The notes beneath the pieces are model-generated. The model ran no database searches. It was not told the origin of the DNA and was given only the letters and a program-made list of their open reading frames with translations. Shown here piece after piece: positions 60,965-64,000 of a stretch of DNA of 64,000 nucleotides. This DNA comes from an uncultured Lachnospiraceae bacterium (GTDB lineage Bacteria; Bacillota; Clostridia; Lachnospirales; Lachnospiraceae). The stretch's first letter is position 1; every line of letters begins with the position of its first letter. Where the stretch lies: positions 1 through 64,000 of the forward strand of contig CALGVA010000051.1 in NCBI GenBank assembly GCA_937920345.1, given 5' to 3'. A program made the position numbers and the translations under genes.

Positions 60965-61676
60965 TGCGAAGGAGTGTCTGCTGTATACGGCGGAAGGCGT
61001 ATTGTTGATTACGGCTATAGGGTATTTCTTCTACCGGTCATGGATCGCATGTCTGTGCCTTATGCCGCTGCTGCTTCTGTTTATAAGAGAAAAGAAGAAG
61101 AATCTTGCCGGAAAGAGAAGACAGGAGTTAGGTATGGAGTTTAAAGACATGATTCTGGCAGTGTCGGCGAATCAGAGGGCGGGGTATTCCATTGAAAATG
61201 CTTTTCGGGAGTCCTACAGGGATATGGAATTGCTCTATGGAGCGGAGGCGGTTATCTGCCCGGAAATGAAATGTATTATTGCCGGTCTGGATAATAATGT
61301 GACGCTTGAGAAGCTGGTCTATAATCTCGGGCTGCGAAGTAATCTTCCTGATATTATGCAGTTTGCGGATATTTTCCTGATAGCAAAGAGAAACGGCGGT
61401 AACATGACAGATATTCTCGCCAAGACGGCGGCAGTGATCGAGCAGAAGACAGAGACGGATAAAGAGATTCAGGTGATGATCAGCGCAAGAAAGATGGAAC
61501 AGAAAATCATGAATATGGTTCCGTTCCTGATCATCTTCTATGTGAGCAGTACATCTAAGGGCTTCTTTGACGTTTTGTATCACAATCTGATTGGAATTAT
61601 CATCATGACGGTATGTCTGGGATTCTATATGGCGGCGTATCTGCTGTCCAGACGGATCGTAGAGATTGAAGTGTAA
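60918..61676 (+). CDS. TadB, type II secretion F-domain membrane protein
   Basis: This 252-residue platform protein of the Tad machine has two N-terminal helices (about 24-60), a cytoplasmic F domain (GMEFKDMILAVSANQRAGYSIENAFRESYRDM ... FLIAKRNGGNMTDILAKTAAVIEQK) and two C-terminal helices. The ATG at 60918 with AGGAGAAC upstream overlaps the tadA end by 47 bases; the frame also opens at 60849 without a ribosome site. It pairs with the TadC-like protein downstream. Confidence 0.92.
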   Translation: MSKNYSMPDYGTYRFNAKECLLYTAEGVLLITAIGYFFYRSWIACLCLMPLLLLFIREKKKNLAGKRRQELGMEFKDMILAVSANQRAGYSIENAFRESYRDMELLYGAEAVICPEMKCIIAGLDNNVTLEKLVYNLGLRSNLPDIMQFADIFLIAKRNGGNMTDILAKTAAVIEQKTETDKEIQVMISARKMEQKIMNMVPFLIIFYVSSTSKGFFDVLYHNLIGIIIMTVCLGFYMAAYLLSRRIVEIEV

Positions 61677-61743
61677 GAAGGACACGGTATGACAGGGAAG
61701 CCGGAGTCGGAAATGTTGCATCAGAGAGGAGTCTGCATCAGAG

Positions 61744-63198
61744 ATGATTTATATATACATAGCAATACTGGTAATCTATGGGCTGCTTATGATCCTGTCG
61801 CGGCGGGAGGAATGCAGGGGTCCGTTTCGCAGGATCGCCTCTTACCTTCTGCGCAGGCAATATGATCTGTCACAGAAGGCGGATGGAAAACATCGTTGGA
61901 AGAAAGACATATGCAGACGGCAGCTGGGAAACAAGTTAAAGGCGCTGCAGCCGGACAAGGCGGTACAGATTCAGATCAGGGAGTACTATCTGTCGCAGTA
62001 CAGCGTAATACTTGCGGTGATTTTTGCGGGAGCGGCAGTCTGTCTGACGGTATGGGTAAGTGCGCATAGTAATCTGCTTCTGGTAGACGGCAGTTATTTA
62101 TGGCGCAATCCGTACGGCGGGGGAGATGTTCCTGTCGAACTGGCGGCACAGATCGAGGGCGGGGAGGAAGAAGTCTTCCGGTATATTGTGGAAGAACGCA
62201 AGTATACGCAGGCGGAAGCGGAGGCGCTGTATCAGGAAGCGGTGCAGCTTATACCGGAAGCAATACGCGGACAGAATGAAAGTCTGGAAGATGTGCGGTA
62301 TGATCTGGAACTGATGACACAAATAGACGGGTATCCGTTTGAGATATCATGGGAAAGCAACAGCTACGCGCTCGTCAATACGGACGGAACGGTAGAGAAT
62401 GCTGATTTGCAGACTGAAGAGATTGTCATGTTGACAGCACATATTGGCTATGAAGATTTAAGCTGGGACCACCAGTTCTATGTACAGGTCAATCCGGCTG
62501 TGTATACCTACAGAGAACTGCTGCGCCGCCGGATAGAGGAACTGCTGCACATGCAGGGACAGCGTACCGCAAGCACGGAGGCTATGATTCTGCCGGACAG
62601 CATAGAATCGACACCTATTGTATGGAGGGAAATTGTCAAGGATGGCAGCGGATATCTTCTGTGCCTTGCCCTGTTCACCGCCGGCGCTCTGTATTGGGGA
62701 AGAGAGAGGGAACTGGAGCGGCAGTTAGACAGGCGCAGGCAGGAACTTATGCTGGATTATCCGGAGATCGTGAATAAGCTGGCGCTCTATATGGGCGCGG
62801 GGATGACGATCAGAAATGCCTTTGTCAAAATGGGGGAGGACTATAAGAAACGACAGAAGGAAAGGAGGCGATATGTTTATGAAGAAATCCTGATCACATG
62901 CTACGAGCTGCAAAGCGGCAGATCTGAAAGGGAGGCGTATGATCATTTCGGCAGGCGCTGTCAGGTACAGTCCTATATGAAACTGAGTACACTGCTGTCG
63001 CAGAATCTCAGGAAAGGCAGTAACGACCTGCTGTATATGCTGCGACAGGAGGCGGACAACGCTTTTACCGATCGTAAGGCGCTGGCAAAGAAGCTGGGGG
63101 AAGAGGCCGGCACGAAGCTGCTGCTTCCGATGATGATGATGTTATGTATTGTCATGGTAATTATTATGATACCGGCATATTTTTCTTTTATGATGTGA
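61744..63198 (+). CDS. TadC-like platform protein with an inserted extracytoplasmic domain
   Basis: The protein has 484 residues; TadC is normally about 300. Helices at about 4-18 and 87-105 are followed by roughly 195 extra residues (106-300) that should face outward. Part of the insert (about 197-250) reads YPFEISWESNSYALVNTDGTVENADLQTEEIVMLTAHIGYED..., the pattern of atrophied bacterial Ig domains. A helix at about 302-318 and the type II F domain (LMLDYPEIVNKLALYMGAGMTIRNAFVKMG) then follow, with a final helix at the C terminus. AGAGGAG precedes the ATG. The insert may contact the pilus or the cell wall; that is inferred. Confidence 0.88.
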   Translation: MIYIYIAILVIYGLLMILSRREECRGPFRRIASYLLRRQYDLSQKADGKHRWKKDICRRQLGNKLKALQPDKAVQIQIREYYLSQYSVILAVIFAGAAVCLTVWVSAHSNLLLVDGSYLWRNPYGGGDVPVELAAQIEGGEEEVFRYIVEERKYTQAEAEALYQEAVQLIPEAIRGQNESLEDVRYDLELMTQIDGYPFEISWESNSYALVNTDGTVENADLQTEEIVMLTAHIGYEDLSWDHQFYVQVNPAVYTYRELLRRRIEELLHMQGQRTASTEAMILPDSIESTPIVWREIVKDGSGYLLCLALFTAGALYWGRERELERQLDRRRQELMLDYPEIVNKLALYMGAGMTIRNAFVKMGEDYKKRQKERRRYVYEEILITCYELQSGRSEREAYDHFGRRCQVQSYMKLSTLLSQNLRKGSNDLLYMLRQEADNAFTDRKALAKKLGEEAGTKLLLPMMMMLCIVMVIIMIPAYFSFMM

Positions 63199-63295
63199 TG
63201 CAAAAGCGGCGGGCCAAACAACTTAATAAATGGCATAGAAAGAAAACAAAAAATCATGCAAACATTGCGCATATGGCGCAGGAACGGAGGATAAG

Positions 63296-63526
63296 ATGAA
63301 CAGAATACGAAGAATGCGGAATCACAAAGAAACGGCCGGAGGGGAAGGAAGACTGAAGGGTTTGCGCACATTCCTGAAGGAAGAGGAGGGAATGGGAACG
63401 GTAGAAATTATACTGATTATCGTGGTACTGATTGGACTGGTTATTATTTTCAAGACGCAGCTTCGCGCCCTGGTGGAAACAGTCTTTGAGAAAATCACCA
63501 AGGACAGCAAAACGGTAATGTCATGA
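63296..63526 (+). CDS. Flp-type (type IVb) pilin
   Basis: This 76-residue prepilin has a long basic leader (about 32 residues) ending in KEEEG, then MGTVEIILIIVVLIGLVIIFKTQLRALV. Cleavage by the A24 peptidase after Gly leaves a mature start with Glu at position 5, as in all type IV pilins. The mature pilin has about 43 residues. AACGGAGGATAAG precedes the ATG. The next gene overlaps by ATGA. Confidence 0.92.
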   Translation: MNRIRRMRNHKETAGGEGRLKGLRTFLKEEEGMGTVEIILIIVVLIGLVIIFKTQLRALVETVFEKITKDSKTVMS

Positions 63527-64000
63527 GAAAGGGGTATATCACTGTATTCCTTACATTATCTCTTACATTGATTCTGTCCCTTGTATTCACCGTAATAGAA
63601 GGGGCACGAATCAGTGCCATACGCATGAAATTTGAGTGTGTTGCAGATATCGGCATGAATTCGATTCTGGCAGAATATCACAGAGAACTTTTAGAGCAGT
63701 ATGATTTATTGTTCATAGATATGACGTATGGAGGAAGCCGGGCGGATATCGGGAATACGGAAGCACATTTGAAAAATTATATACAGAAAAACTTGAGTCC
63801 GGAGAATGGCGCTGGATACGGCGGCGTCAGAGATTTTCTGGCCATGGAGGCGGAAAGAGCAGAGATCGGGCGTTACTCGATTGCTTCTGATGAAGAAGGA
63901 GGCGTGCTGAAACGGCAGGTCACGGACTATATGGCGGATTATCCGCTAGGGGCGCTTCTTGATAAGATCAATCTGGGCGTATCAAAGGTAGAGGAGTACG
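63523..64000 (+). CDS. Tad-locus pseudopilin-like membrane protein, DUF5702-like (partial)
   Basis: The first 159 codons are inside the window. The N terminus MRKGYITVFLTLSLTLILSLVFTVIEGARISAIRMKFECVADIGMNSILAEY has one membrane helix. The following AxxxxxS..AEYHRELLEQYDLLFIDMTYGG pattern is typical of DUF5702 proteins, clostridial counterparts of TadE/TadG minor pilins. Its ATG overlaps the pilin stop (ATGA). The protein continues past 64000. Confidence 0.85.
   Translation, partial: MRKGYITVFLTLSLTLILSLVFTVIEGARISAIRMKFECVADIGMNSILAEYHRELLEQYDLLFIDMTYGGSRADIGNTEAHLKNYIQKNLSPENGAGYGGVRDFLAMEAERAEIGRYSIASDEEGGVLKRQVTDYMADYPLGALLDKINLGVSKVEEY

Noticed and set aside
1..64000. CRISPR arrays, rRNA genes, toxin-antitoxin pairs, prophage modules
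   Set aside because: No regularly spaced direct repeats, rRNA sequence, paired small toxin-antitoxin genes or phage structural genes were seen in the window.

Overview
The window reads as one chromosomal segment of an anaerobic, motile, Gram-positive Clostridia, most likely a member of the Lachnospiraceae. This is inferred from the gene families, not from a marker gene. The families are LplB/LplC-type sugar ABC permeases, BlaI/M56 pairs, an Rpn-nuclease remnant, FliS and flagellins, BofA with DUF2508, CarD, a clostridial-type Tad (Flp pilus) locus with a DUF5702-like protein, and strong AGGAGG ribosome-binding sites. Base composition is fairly even except for about 5.3-9.1 kb, which is clearly AT-richer and looks acquired.

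Layout. 1-5.3 kb: the end of a sugar permease gene, an AraC regulator, a 44-codon FeoB-associated Cys-rich protein behind a palindromic operator, a MATE exporter with an activator-style direct repeat at its promoter, an XRE regulator with a Gly/Ala solenoid tail, a 1-phosphofructokinase-type kinase and a small membrane protein. 5.3-10.9 kb: an accessory patch with a truncated serine recombinase, a divergent MocR/GNAT pair, an SdpI-like protein and an IS66-family insertion sequence. 10.9-15.5 kb: a second SdpI protein, an esterase, and a leftward MoxR-DUF58-membrane protein operon. 15.5-16.6 kb: AT-rich non-coding DNA with a cluster of hairpins and an Rpn remnant. 16.7-27.2 kb: two separate BlaI/M56 signalling modules, the first fused to an M23 endopeptidase, with an ABC-2-like membrane protein, a 2-hydroxyacid dehydrogenase, an EAL-HDOD protein and S-adenosylhomocysteine hydrolase between them.

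27.2-36.6 kb is a LacI-controlled alpha-glucoside locus: solute-binding lipoprotein, two permeases, a GH31 alpha-glucosidase and a GH13 intracellular amylase. The same operator motif, TTTA(A/G)CGATAAA, lies at both ends of the divergent promoter region. 36.6-47.9 kb is mostly housekeeping: an ABC exporter, CarD, ComFB, a putative metal permease, tRNA-Lys, TatD, RsmA, a 952-residue TPR/pseudo-AAA protein and the glycogen branching enzyme.

48-57 kb is a flagellar filament cluster: a 1264-residue giant flagellin whose middle domain is built from about eight diverged hook-IN-like repeats, a 1030-residue repeat protein with a FliK-like C terminus, a normal-size flagellin and FliS. Sigma-28-like promoters precede the first two. 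After DUF2508 and BofA, the window ends in a Tad pilus operon (TadV, TadZ, TadA, TadB, TadC, Flp pilin, DUF5702-like protein). In it TadV appears to start at an ATT codon, TadZ has lost its Walker A lysine and TadC carries an inserted extracytoplasmic Ig-like domain.

The most unusual items are the giant flagellin with its partner repeat protein, the M56-M23 fusion sensor behind a long inverted repeat, and the TadC with an external domain. All calls come from reading the sequence by eye. No database search was run.
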